A stretch of DNA of 42,375 nucleotides from JAUIAI01 sp049680625 (lineage in GTDB: Bacteria; Pseudomonadota; Gammaproteobacteria; Burkholderiales; Burkholderiaceae_E), in assembly GCA_049680625.1 (NCBI GenBank), contig JBAUID010000194.1, positions 1 through 42,375 on the forward strand. The letters run 5' to 3'. Shown piece by piece: positions 9,152 to 17,473 of this stretch (positions are counted from its first letter, which is position 1; every line of letters begins with the position of its first letter). The position numbers and the translations under genes are program-made. The notes beneath the pieces are model-generated. The model was given only the letters and a program-made list of their open reading frames with translations. It ran no database searches and was not told the DNA's origin.

Positions 9152-12100
9152 ATGGCTTCGTTAATTTCCAGTCTCTCTACTGAACAAATTGCTCAACTTG
9201 GCACCGCTACGATAGCCGGCCTCACCACCGAAGACTGGGCAGCGTTTTCGACCGATCAAATCGCGGCTCTGACCACCGATCAGATGCCAGCCATTGAAAC
9301 GGCCGGTCTGAGCGCGATGACGACAGACCAGATTGCCGCCATAGAGACTGGTGACCTTGCGGCACTATCGACCAAGCAGTTTTCGGCCCTGGATGTGGCC
9401 AGTATTCAGGCACTAACGACTGATCAGGTAGTTGCGCTGACAACTCAGCAAGTTGCCGGACTATCAACAACCCAACTGGCTGGCTTAACAACAGCGCAGA
9501 TGGCTAGTATGGCGACCGACGATATCGCTGCCATTGGTACCCGCGAAATCGCTTCAATTGGAACGGCCAATATACAGGCTCTAACCACTGATCAGGCAGC
9601 AGCCCTGACTACAAAACAAATTGCAAAACTGCAGACCGAGCAGATTGCGGCTATCGAAACAGAAGATGTTGCCGCGTTGACCACAGAACAGGTTGCAGCA
9701 ATAACCACCCAATCGATACAGGCATTATCAACCGACCAGATAGCCGCCCTTGGCAGCGATCAAATTGGCGCGATGTCGACTCAGCAAATTGCCAAATTGA
9801 GCACTGCTCAGGTTGCCAGCCTCACAACGGAAGACTTGAACGCACTGACCTCAAGTCAGTTTTCGTCACTCACTGCGAATCAGATCGGGGCGCTAACAAC
9901 CGAACAAGTTAGCAACCTGACGACCGAAGACCTTGGATCGCTATCTACAAAACAATTGATATCGCTGAGTACAGAAAACGTTCAGGCGTTGACCACAGAC
10001 CAGGTTGTTGCCTTATCTACAGGGCAAGTTGCTGGTCTGACCACCGATCAGATTGCAGCACTGACGACGGCCCAGGTCAGCAGTATGGCGACAGAAGACT
10101 TAACTGCTCTGACCACAAAACAAATTACGTTTTTGTCGACTGAGAACATTCAGTCACTGACCACTGAGCAAGTGCAGTCGCTCACAACCAAACAGATAGA
10201 AAAACTAACTTCTGACCAGATTGCAGCCATCGAAACCGCGGATATCGCAGCCTTAACCACGGATCAACTGGCATCAATTGACACTAAGTCGATTCAGTCG
10301 CTCAGTACAGACCAGTTGGGTGCGCTTGGGTCGGCGCAAATTCAGGCAATGACAACCAAACAGGTTGCGACGCTAAGTACTGACCAGGTTGCCAGTTTGA
10401 CGACGGAAGATTTAAATGCGTTGACTAGTAGCCAGATTAGTAGTTTGTCAACCGATCAGGTAGCCGCGCTGACCACCACCCAGATCAGCAATCTGACTAC
10501 TGAAGATTTTGTTGCGATAAATACTAAACAAATCGCGGCCCTGACAACGGCGAATATCCAGGCACTGACCTCTGATCAAGTGGCAGTCATGGATACCAAA
10601 CAAATCAGAAGCCTGAACAGTGAACAGATTGCGGCACTTGAGACCACCAATATCGCCGCTCTGTCAACCGATGGAATTCAAGCAATTGCTGATGCATCGT
10701 TGCGCGCTTTGAGTACGGCGCAACTCAGTGCGTTCGGTTCGGACCAGATTGGTGCGTTGACGACGAAGCAGGTTGCTACCCTGACAACCGGGCAGATTGC
10801 TGGGTTGACAACTGAAGACCTGAATTCGATGTCAACGGCTCATATTTCGAAGCTGACAACACAGCAGGTTGATGCGTTGACGACAGAGCAGTTGTCTAAC
10901 CTGACAACAGAAAACCTCGCGGCAATGGATACCAAGCAAACCGTTGTTCTTGGTACTGATGATATCCAGGCGCTGACAACCGACCAGTTTGCATCACTGA
11001 CCACAAAGCAGATCTCGAAGCTTACCGATACCCAGGTTGCAGCCATTGAGACGGCTGATATCGCAGCGCTGACCACAGATTCCGTTGTCGCTCTGAGTAA
11101 TACTGCACTTCAGACGATGAGCTCGGACCAGATTGCGGCGCTTGGATCTGACCAAATTGGCGCGTTGACAACCAAACAGATTGTTGTCTTCGGTTCGGAT
11201 CAGATTGCAGGGATGACGACTGAAGACGTTATTGCGCTGACAACAGAACATTTTGCGAGCCTGACTACCGCGCAATTAAGTGCGCTGACGACCGCCCAGG
11301 CCGCCAGCATCGCGACCGAAGATCTGGCCGCAATAAAAACCTCGTCACTTGCAGCGTTGACAACAGCCTCTATCGACGCATTGACAACTGACCAAATCAG
11401 CGCTTTGACAACACAGCAAGTCGCGAAACTCACTACAACCCAACTCGGGGCAATTGAAACCGAAGATATGGCTGCGTTGACAACTGACCAGATCAGTGCG
11501 ATCGACACACGTTCTATATCGGCGCTATCTACTGCTCAGTTGGAAGCATTAGGTTCCGACCAGATTTCAGCGTTGACGACGCGCCAGGTAGCAAAGCTGA
11601 GTACAGAGCAGATTGCCGGTATGACGACCGAAGATCTTAATGCAATGAGTTCCGATCATATTGTCAGTTTGACGACAACGCAGGTTGCCGCGTTAACCAC
11701 GGATCAAGTCAGTAACCTGACTACGGAAGATTTGACAGTCCTGACGACTAAACAGTTGCTTGCCCTGGAGACAGCTGATTTGCAGGCGTTAACGACTGAT
11801 CAAATCGTTGCACTGACAACAAAGCAAGTGGCAGGTTTGTCTACTGACCATATTGCGGCTCTGACTACCGGACAGGTTGCCAGCCTGGCGACCGACGATC
11901 TTGCTGCGATTACTACCCGACAGATTACAGGTTTCGGGACGGACAGTATCCAGGCGTTGACAACAGCTCAGATCAGTTCACTCACTGAGGGGCAGATTGA
12001 AAAGCTCACAACGGATCAGATTGTTGCAATTGAAACCGCCGATATTGCGGCGATGACCACCGACCAGATTGGGGCGATTACAACTAAGTCAATACAGGCA

Positions 12101-13303
12101 TTGTCGACCGACCAGTTAGGCGCGATGACGTCAGATCAGATCGGTTCTATGACAACGAAGCAGATCGAGAAACTGACTACGGACCAAGTAGCTTCACTGT
12201 CGACCGAAGACTTTAACGCGTTAACCAGTCAACAAGTGATGAGTTTGACGACAAATCAGATTGATGTTTTGACCACTGAGCAAGTGGCAGGAATGACAAC
12301 TGACGATATTCAAGTCCTGAATAGCAAACAGATCATCTCACTCAGCACCGCCAATATTGAGGCCTTGACTACCGACCAGGTAGTTGCGCTGACAACAAAG
12401 CAAATTGTCAGTCTGACAACCGACCAGGTAGCGGCGCTTACAACAGCACAGGTTGCCGGCATGGAGACGCAGGATCTCGAGTCGCTGACGACGAAACAAA
12501 TAACTGCGCTCGCCAGTGAAGCAATCGAGGTTCTGAGCACCAATCAAATTCAGGCTTTGACAACCAAGCAGATTGCGGGTTTATCCAGTAATCAACTAGC
12601 GGCTATGGAAACTGAAGATGTCGCCGCATTGACAACGGCGCAGGTCGCGTCTATATCGACCCTTGGGGTCAGTGCCTTGACGACAGATCAGGTTGCGGCG
12701 TTTGGGTCGGACCAGATTGCCAGCCTGACAACTAAACATATTGTAGGTCTGACAACGGAGCAAATTGCCGGCTTGACGACTGAAGACCTTAACGCGATGG
12801 GTACGGCTCAAATTGCGAGCCTGACTTCTGATCAGATTGGGGCCTTGTCAACCACTCAGATCAGCAATCTGACGACCGAAGATTTTGTGGCCCTGAGTAC
12901 GCGCCAGATCGCAGCGTTTGATACCGCGGATATCGTTTCCCTGACTACCGACCAAGTTGCTGCATTGACAACCAAACAATTTGACAGCATGTCGAGTGAG
13001 CAATTGATGGCGATCGAGACAGAAGATATTGTTGCACTGACAACTGAACACATCGCATCGATGTCAGCCAGTCAGTTGGGTATTCTGACCACAGCCCAAT
13101 TTGCCGCTCTGGAAACTGCTGATATTGAATCTTTAACGACCCGTCAGGTTCAAGGGCTGACCACAGCCCAGATTGAGTCGTTTACGACGGCACAGATCAC
13201 TGCGCTGGAGACTGCCGATATTGCATCAATGGGGATGGATCAGATTTTCGCGTTTGCTACGGACGATATTGCTGCCATGTCTGCCGGTCAAATTGACGCG
13301 ATG
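9152..13303 (+). repeat. 173 in-frame 24-bp (octapeptide) repeats with a 24/17-unit superperiod
   Basis: The 24-bp units group into eight superunits by recurring marker octads (GSDQIGAL-like at unit 2, TTEDLNAL-like at unit 5, an -IQAL-type unit at the end). Boundaries and unit counts are 9152-9727 (24), 9728-10303 (24), 10304-10711 (17), 10712-11119 (17), 11120-11527 (17), 11528-12103 (24), 12104-12679 (24) and 12680-13303 (26). The 17-unit forms lack one block of seven octads (units 12-18). Codons for the same octad vary widely between copies. Confidence 0.9.
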
Positions 13304-13990
13304 TTTGCGGCAACCCCGATCATGCTCGACCTGGACGGTAACGGTGTTAGTACGGTATCCGCTGCCAACGGGGTGACCTTCGATTTGAACGCAACCGGTA
13401 ATGCACACCAGATGGGCTGGGTATCCGCGACGGACGGTTTACTTGCGATGGACCGAAATGGTGACGGTCAGATCGGGGACGGTTCAGAGCTCTTTGGAAC
13501 GGGTACAACCCTTGCGGATGGTTCCCGAGCCGGTAACGGTTATGCCGCACTGGCCGGCCTGGACTCAAATGCCGACGGCAAAATTGATGCAGAAGACGTA
13601 TCCTTCTCGGACTTGCGGGTTTGGGTCGATGGTAATCAGAATGCTATAAGCGATGCCGGAGAACTCCATAACCTGGATGACCTGGGGATTGCGTCTCTGG
13701 ATCTCAATGCGTCGGTTGGTACAACGATGGATAACGGCAATCTTCTCGGCCTTGAATCGAGCTATACGACGTACGACGGCGAGCGCCATGACATGGCTGA
13801 CGTCTGGTTGGCGCGTGAAGGTCTGGTGGTGGGACAAAGTGATATCGAGCTACCCGCGGATCCGGTGCCTGACGGTGAGGCTGACGGGGCTGCTCCTGTG
13901 CCGGTTCAGGCAGTGCAGACGCCACCAGCTGCATTTTCCGGATCGGGAAGCGGTGACGACGACTTGTCGGACACGAGCCCAATTTTCTGA
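9152..13990 (+). CDS. Giant octapeptide-repeat protein, probable type I secretion substrate
   Basis: The protein has 1612 residues. From Met1 to residue 1384 it is an unbroken run of 173 eight-residue units with consensus T-T-D-Q-I-A-A-L: Thr/Ser at position 2, a hydrophobic residue at positions 5 and 8, usually Gln at position 4. No residue is gained or lost in the register. Residues 1385-1612 form a different domain with Asp-rich calcium-binding-like loops: LDLDGNGV, MDRNGDGQIGDGSELFG, DSNADGKIDAEDV and WVDGNQNAISDAGEL. This arrangement is common at the C-terminus of RTX-type secreted proteins. The very end is acidic and closes with LSDTSPIF, like a type I secretion signal; no signal peptide and no GGxGxDxxx arrays are present. 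An AAGGG lies about 12 nt before the ATG. A role as a secreted or surface protein is inferred from this tail and from the nearby exporter operon. Confidence 0.9.
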   Translation: MASLISSLSTEQIAQLGTATIAGLTTEDWAAFSTDQIAALTTDQMPAIETAGLSAMTTDQIAAIETGDLAALSTKQFSALDVASIQALTTDQVVALTTQQVAGLSTTQLAGLTTAQMASMATDDIAAIGTREIASIGTANIQALTTDQAAALTTKQIAKLQTEQIAAIETEDVAALTTEQVAAITTQSIQALSTDQIAALGSDQIGAMSTQQIAKLSTAQVASLTTEDLNALTSSQFSSLTANQIGALTTEQVSNLTTEDLGSLSTKQLISLSTENVQALTTDQVVALSTGQVAGLTTDQIAALTTAQVSSMATEDLTALTTKQITFLSTENIQSLTTEQVQSLTTKQIEKLTSDQIAAIETADIAALTTDQLASIDTKSIQSLSTDQLGALGSAQIQAMTTKQVATLSTDQVASLTTEDLNALTSSQISSLSTDQVAALTTTQISNLTTEDFVAINTKQIAALTTANIQALTSDQVAVMDTKQIRSLNSEQIAALETTNIAALSTDGIQAIADASLRALSTAQLSAFGSDQIGALTTKQVATLTTGQIAGLTTEDLNSMSTAHISKLTTQQVDALTTEQLSNLTTENLAAMDTKQTVVLGTDDIQALTTDQFASLTTKQISKLTDTQVAAIETADIAALTTDSVVALSNTALQTMSSDQIAALGSDQIGALTTKQIVVFGSDQIAGMTTEDVIALTTEHFASLTTAQLSALTTAQAASIATEDLAAIKTSSLAALTTASIDALTTDQISALTTQQVAKLTTTQLGAIETEDMAALTTDQISAIDTRSISALSTAQLEALGSDQISALTTRQVAKLSTEQIAGMTTEDLNAMSSDHIVSLTTTQVAALTTDQVSNLTTEDLTVLTTKQLLALETADLQALTTDQIVALTTKQVAGLSTDHIAALTTGQVASLATDDLAAITTRQITGFGTDSIQALTTAQISSLTEGQIEKLTTDQIVAIETADIAAMTTDQIGAITTKSIQALSTDQLGAMTSDQIGSMTTKQIEKLTTDQVASLSTEDFNALTSQQVMSLTTNQIDVLTTEQVAGMTTDDIQVLNSKQIISLSTANIEALTTDQVVALTTKQIVSLTTDQVAALTTAQVAGMETQDLESLTTKQITALASEAIEVLSTNQIQALTTKQIAGLSSNQLAAMETEDVAALTTAQVASISTLGVSALTTDQVAAFGSDQIASLTTKHIVGLTTEQIAGLTTEDLNAMGTAQIASLTSDQIGALSTTQISNLTTEDFVALSTRQIAAFDTADIVSLTTDQVAALTTKQFDSMSSEQLMAIETEDIVALTTEHIASMSASQLGILTTAQFAALETADIESLTTRQVQGLTTAQIESFTTAQITALETADIASMGMDQIFAFATDDIAAMSAGQIDAMFAATPIMLDLDGNGVSTVSAANGVTFDLNATGNAHQMGWVSATDGLLAMDRNGDGQIGDGSELFGTGTTLADGSRAGNGYAALAGLDSNADGKIDAEDVSFSDLRVWVDGNQNAISDAGELHNLDDLGIASLDLNASVGTTMDNGNLLGLESSYTTYDGERHDMADVWLAREGLVVGQSDIELPADPVPDGEADGAAPVPVQAVQTPPAAFSGSGSGDDDLSDTSPIF

Positions 13991-14020
13991 TCGGCCAGGG
14001 GCGGTGATCAAAGGTGGACT

Positions 14021-14047
14021 CAGGCCTGGTGAGCCTCGCCGGGCCTG
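14021..14047 (+). terminator. Strong hairpin after the repeat-protein gene
   Basis: CAGGCCTGGTGA (14021-14032) pairs with TCGCCGGGCCTG (14036-14047) as a 12-bp stem with two G-U pairs and a 3-nt loop, 30 bp after the stop codon. There is no clean T-run, so it may be a weak or factor-dependent terminator, or an mRNA-stabilising hairpin. Confidence 0.45.
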
Positions 14048-14074
14048 AATATTGTGCAGTTCTTCCTGTAGCAT

Positions 14075-14104
14075 TCGACTTTTGACGAAACTAGTTGAAG
14101 TCGA
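14075..14104. promoter_or_regulatory. Inverted repeat upstream of the exchanger-like gene
   Basis: TCGACTT (14075-14081) and AAGTCGA (14098-14104) form a 7-bp dyad with a 16-nt spacer, about 65 bp before the next gene. It could be a regulator site for the membrane-protein gene; this rests on symmetry only. Confidence 0.3.
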
Positions 14105-14167
14105 CTATCAGATGGCGAATCATCGCGGTACGGGGCGGCATGCTATGACGCGGCTATTTTGCGCAGC

Positions 14168-17100
14168 ATGCTGAAAAAATTAACCGATTGGCTTGGAGTC
14201 TACGAAGAAGAAATCCAACTCTTCTTGTGGACGGTATTACTGCTGTTTATTGTTCGCAGCGGCGGCACAATAATCGACAATTATGCCGATGCAGTTTTTT
14301 TAAAACGATACGGCGTTGAATATATGCCGGTAGTCAACATGCTTAATGCGGTGGCTACCGTTTTTGTTATGGGTCTGGTGGCCGGGCTCATGCAGCGAAT
14401 GTCCGGCACAACACTGCTGATCCGGATGTTTCTAGTCGCCGGCATATCAATGCTGGTCGTTCGTATACTTGTGCCCTTAGAAATCAGCCTTGTTTATCCG
14501 CTGCTCTTTATGATGAAGGCGCAGTACGATATTTTGCTCGGGCTCTTGTTTTGGAACATGGCAAATGACTTGTTCAATACGCAACAAGCCAAGCGCCTGT
14601 TCCCACTGATTACCGCAGGAGGCGTCATTGGACAAATCCTGGGTAGTTTTGGCACGCCGTGGTTTGCCCGAACCCTGCTGTTTGATAACCTGTTGCTCGC
14701 ATACACGGTGATCGCCATCAGTGGTGCGACCGCCGTTTATTTCATGGCGCGTCGATTTCCGACATTACTGTCTGGAGGTAGCCAGGGTTCAAGCCCGGGC
14801 AAGCCGAAGGCGTCAATGATGGAAGAGTTTCGGCGTGTCTGGCCTCTGGTCAAAGAGTCCACCCTGATAAAAATCATGGTGATGCTGACCTTCTTGCCTA
14901 ATGTTGTTATTCCGATAATCAACTATCAATTTAATTATGCTGTGAACGACAGTTTCGAAACAGAAGGCGGCTTACTGGAGTTTTTTGGGTATATGCGAGG
15001 CTCCCTAAACGTTATCAGCCTGATCCTGTTGTTGTTTGTCGGCAAAATATACGGACGCTGGGGTTTACCTGTTGCCCTGATGTTTCATCCGCTCAATTAC
15101 GTGCTGGCGTTTATGTCGTTTCTCTTTAAGTTCGACCTGGTTTCGGCTTTGTACGCAAGAATGTCAACACAGATTTTTCGAACCAGCATCAATGTGCCCG
15201 CAACAGCGGTTGTCAGCGGATTATTCCCTCAGTCCTACCGGGCAATGATCCGACCATTTCTTCGCGGAACAGTGGTGCGTATCGGGCTGTTTCTTGGTTC
15301 AACGCTGATACTGTTATCCGACAAAGTCTTCCATCCGCGCTACCTGTCTCTGGTTGCATTGCCATTTGTGATTACCTGGCTAACCATGCCTTTCTGGTTA
15401 AAACGCCGTTATGCCGATATTCTGACGGATCTGGTGTCCGGTGATATGGGCGACATCAAGTCGATGGAAAGTGCCGATATTAAACAGCTTTTCCGCGACC
15501 CCTCGATGCGTCGGAAACTGCGGGATGATTTTTCGCGCAGCTCACCGGCCGATGCTCTGTGGTTCGGGCGGCTGCTAAAAACGGTTAATGACGAAGAGCT
15601 GGATCGCCTTATCGTGCAAAAAATCGATGCCGCGGATACGGATACCCGAGTACTGCTGATGGAATTAATGACAAGTGACGACCCACTTGCGATTTCGGTG
15701 CTTGCGCGTATGGCTTTGGAGGATGTGCCACGTCAACAAGCGGCAGCAATCGGAACTTTGGCGCGGATTGCGCCGAGCCGATTACCCGAAGGGGCAGACT
15801 TTTCTCCGTTGATCGAAGCGCCATCGATGGAAGTCAGAGCTTACGCATTGGCGGCGATGTTGCCGACAGACCCGCCTCGTTATGGCGCAATGGTGCGCGA
15901 TTGGATCGGTGACCCAAATGACAGCGTCCGAATGGCCGGTGTTATTGCGGCTGGTGTATCCGGGTCTCAGGAATTCGTGGCTTCGCTGACAACGCTGTTA
16001 GCGAACGATGTTGATTCAGGAACCCGTGCTGCAGTGCTCAATGCTTTGAACAAAATTAGTCCGCCGCAGATTAACGAGCTGGTTCAGGGCGAGCTTGTTC
16101 ACCCGTCGGCTGACGTGCGACTCGCGGCAGTATCTGCATATCAAGTGACCGACAAAACGGCATTGCAGACTTTGATTCCGCTGCTAGGGGATACCTCCGC
16201 AGCAATTAACCATCAGGTTCGAATGCAGATTGTTGATGCTCCGTTTCACGATGGTAAGCAGTTAATCCGTGCACTTGGAACGCCACGACGAAAAGTTCGC
16301 GAAGAGATTTTTAAAATCCTTGATGTACTCGATATCAAAGATCTTGATGTTGTTCGCTTTGTCAGGGGGCAGGCTGAGGGAGCGTACAAATACCTGATTG
16401 AAGCGCAGGCGGTAATAAAGTTGCACTCCTGTCCGCAGCGTGACCTGCTTGAGACTCACTTACGTCAGCAGGGTCAGGTGCAGATCGAAAACATGATCCG
16501 GGTACTGGCAACCCAGGATACGTCGGGGAAGATGCGAATCGTCAGTCGCGGATTACTATCGACTAACGCACGCCAGCATGCTAACAGCCTGGAAGCTCTC
16601 GGAGATCTGCTTGACAATGCGGTTGCACGATTCATTGTTCCGTTGATCGATGCCTCGCCAACAGATCAGAAGTTAGCGGCAGCCAGGAAGTTCTTTAAAT
16701 TGAAACCCTTTTCTGGCAGTAACGCCGCGTTAATTGAGCACTTGCTTGAACACAGGCATTGGGTTACACGTGCCCTGGCTCTTGAGGCAGCCAGCGGGTG
16801 TGGGGTTACCGGAATTCGTCAAGAGAGGCTCGAAACTGCGCAGGCCGACCCGGAGAGTGGCTTTATTCAGTCGGCAGCCCGTCGCCTGATGCAGGTCGAA
16901 AAAATTAGTCCGAACAATCAGGAGGGGCGGATGCAAGCCAACTCGCAAGAAACACCAGCACTATCTGGTTCCATCGCTATTTCCGAGAAGATTCTGCTTT
17001 TAAATCGGATTGATATTTTTGCCGGTTTGAGCGTTGTTGAATTGTCAGCAATCGCGACGGCCTGTGAAGAAGTCGATTTCCCGCCAGGAGCAAGGGTGAT

Positions 17101-17428
17101 TAGCCAGAACGATGCGGGTGACACCTTGTACCTCATTATCAGTGGCAAAGTGGCGGTGATGAAAACCCGGGAAGACGGTGCTGAAATGGAATTGGATCAA
17201 ATGACATCGGGTGACTATTTTGGTGAAATGGCATTGTTCGAAGATTCCAAGCGCTCTGCCGGCATTGTTACCCTGGAAGACACTCGTCTGCTCTTCTTGC
17301 ACAAGCAGGAATTCACTGACATGGTGCGCGAGTATCCGCAAATTGCGCTTGCTATTTGTAACGCGCTAAGTCGTCGTATCCGGCGCCTGCATCAGCGAAT
17401 GGAAGCGATTGGGTCGGCGACCGAATGA
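14168..17428 (+). CDS. NTP/NDP-exchanger-like membrane protein fused to HEAT repeats and a cyclic-nucleotide-binding domain
   Basis: Three parts are visible in 1086 residues. Residues 1-430 are polytopic, about 10-12 hydrophobic segments, with NDLFNTQQAKRLFPLITAGG resembling the Npt/NTT nucleotide-exchanger (MFS-related) family. Residues about 470-900 are helical HEAT-like repeats, with recurring PSADVRLAAVSAY-type units. Residues about 945-1080 are a cNMP-binding domain with FPPGARVISQNDAGDTLYLI and the phosphate cassette GDYFGEMALFEDSKRSA, retaining the Glu and Arg expected to hold the ligand. It may be a membrane protein or carrier gated by cAMP, cGMP or another nucleotide. The start is ATG at 14168; a TTG at 14159 in frame is an alternative, and neither has a clear ribosome site. 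Confidence 0.85.
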   Translation: MLKKLTDWLGVYEEEIQLFLWTVLLLFIVRSGGTIIDNYADAVFLKRYGVEYMPVVNMLNAVATVFVMGLVAGLMQRMSGTTLLIRMFLVAGISMLVVRILVPLEISLVYPLLFMMKAQYDILLGLLFWNMANDLFNTQQAKRLFPLITAGGVIGQILGSFGTPWFARTLLFDNLLLAYTVIAISGATAVYFMARRFPTLLSGGSQGSSPGKPKASMMEEFRRVWPLVKESTLIKIMVMLTFLPNVVIPIINYQFNYAVNDSFETEGGLLEFFGYMRGSLNVISLILLLFVGKIYGRWGLPVALMFHPLNYVLAFMSFLFKFDLVSALYARMSTQIFRTSINVPATAVVSGLFPQSYRAMIRPFLRGTVVRIGLFLGSTLILLSDKVFHPRYLSLVALPFVITWLTMPFWLKRRYADILTDLVSGDMGDIKSMESADIKQLFRDPSMRRKLRDDFSRSSPADALWFGRLLKTVNDEELDRLIVQKIDAADTDTRVLLMELMTSDDPLAISVLARMALEDVPRQQAAAIGTLARIAPSRLPEGADFSPLIEAPSMEVRAYALAAMLPTDPPRYGAMVRDWIGDPNDSVRMAGVIAAGVSGSQEFVASLTTLLANDVDSGTRAAVLNALNKISPPQINELVQGELVHPSADVRLAAVSAYQVTDKTALQTLIPLLGDTSAAINHQVRMQIVDAPFHDGKQLIRALGTPRRKVREEIFKILDVLDIKDLDVVRFVRGQAEGAYKYLIEAQAVIKLHSCPQRDLLETHLRQQGQVQIENMIRVLATQDTSGKMRIVSRGLLSTNARQHANSLEALGDLLDNAVARFIVPLIDASPTDQKLAAARKFFKLKPFSGSNAALIEHLLEHRHWVTRALALEAASGCGVTGIRQERLETAQADPESGFIQSAARRLMQVEKISPNNQEGRMQANSQETPALSGSIAISEKILLLNRIDIFAGLSVVELSAIATACEEVDFPPGARVISQNDAGDTLYLIISGKVAVMKTREDGAEMELDQMTSGDYFGEMALFEDSKRSAGIVTLEDTRLLFLHKQEFTDMVREYPQIALAICNALSRRIRRLHQRMEAIGSATE

Positions 17429-17473
17429 AAACTTCTTGCGAACAATGCAATCCCTGACAACGGAGACTGTCCA

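Noticed and set aside
10840..13053. Several antisense open frames of 65-102 codons inside the repeat gene
   Set aside because: They follow from the periodic codon content of the octads on the other strand; none has a ribosome site or recognisable product.
9152..13303. CRISPR-like array because of the regular 24-bp spacing
   Set aside because: Spacing is exactly 24 bp throughout with no unique spacers, and the whole stretch is one open frame of octapeptides.
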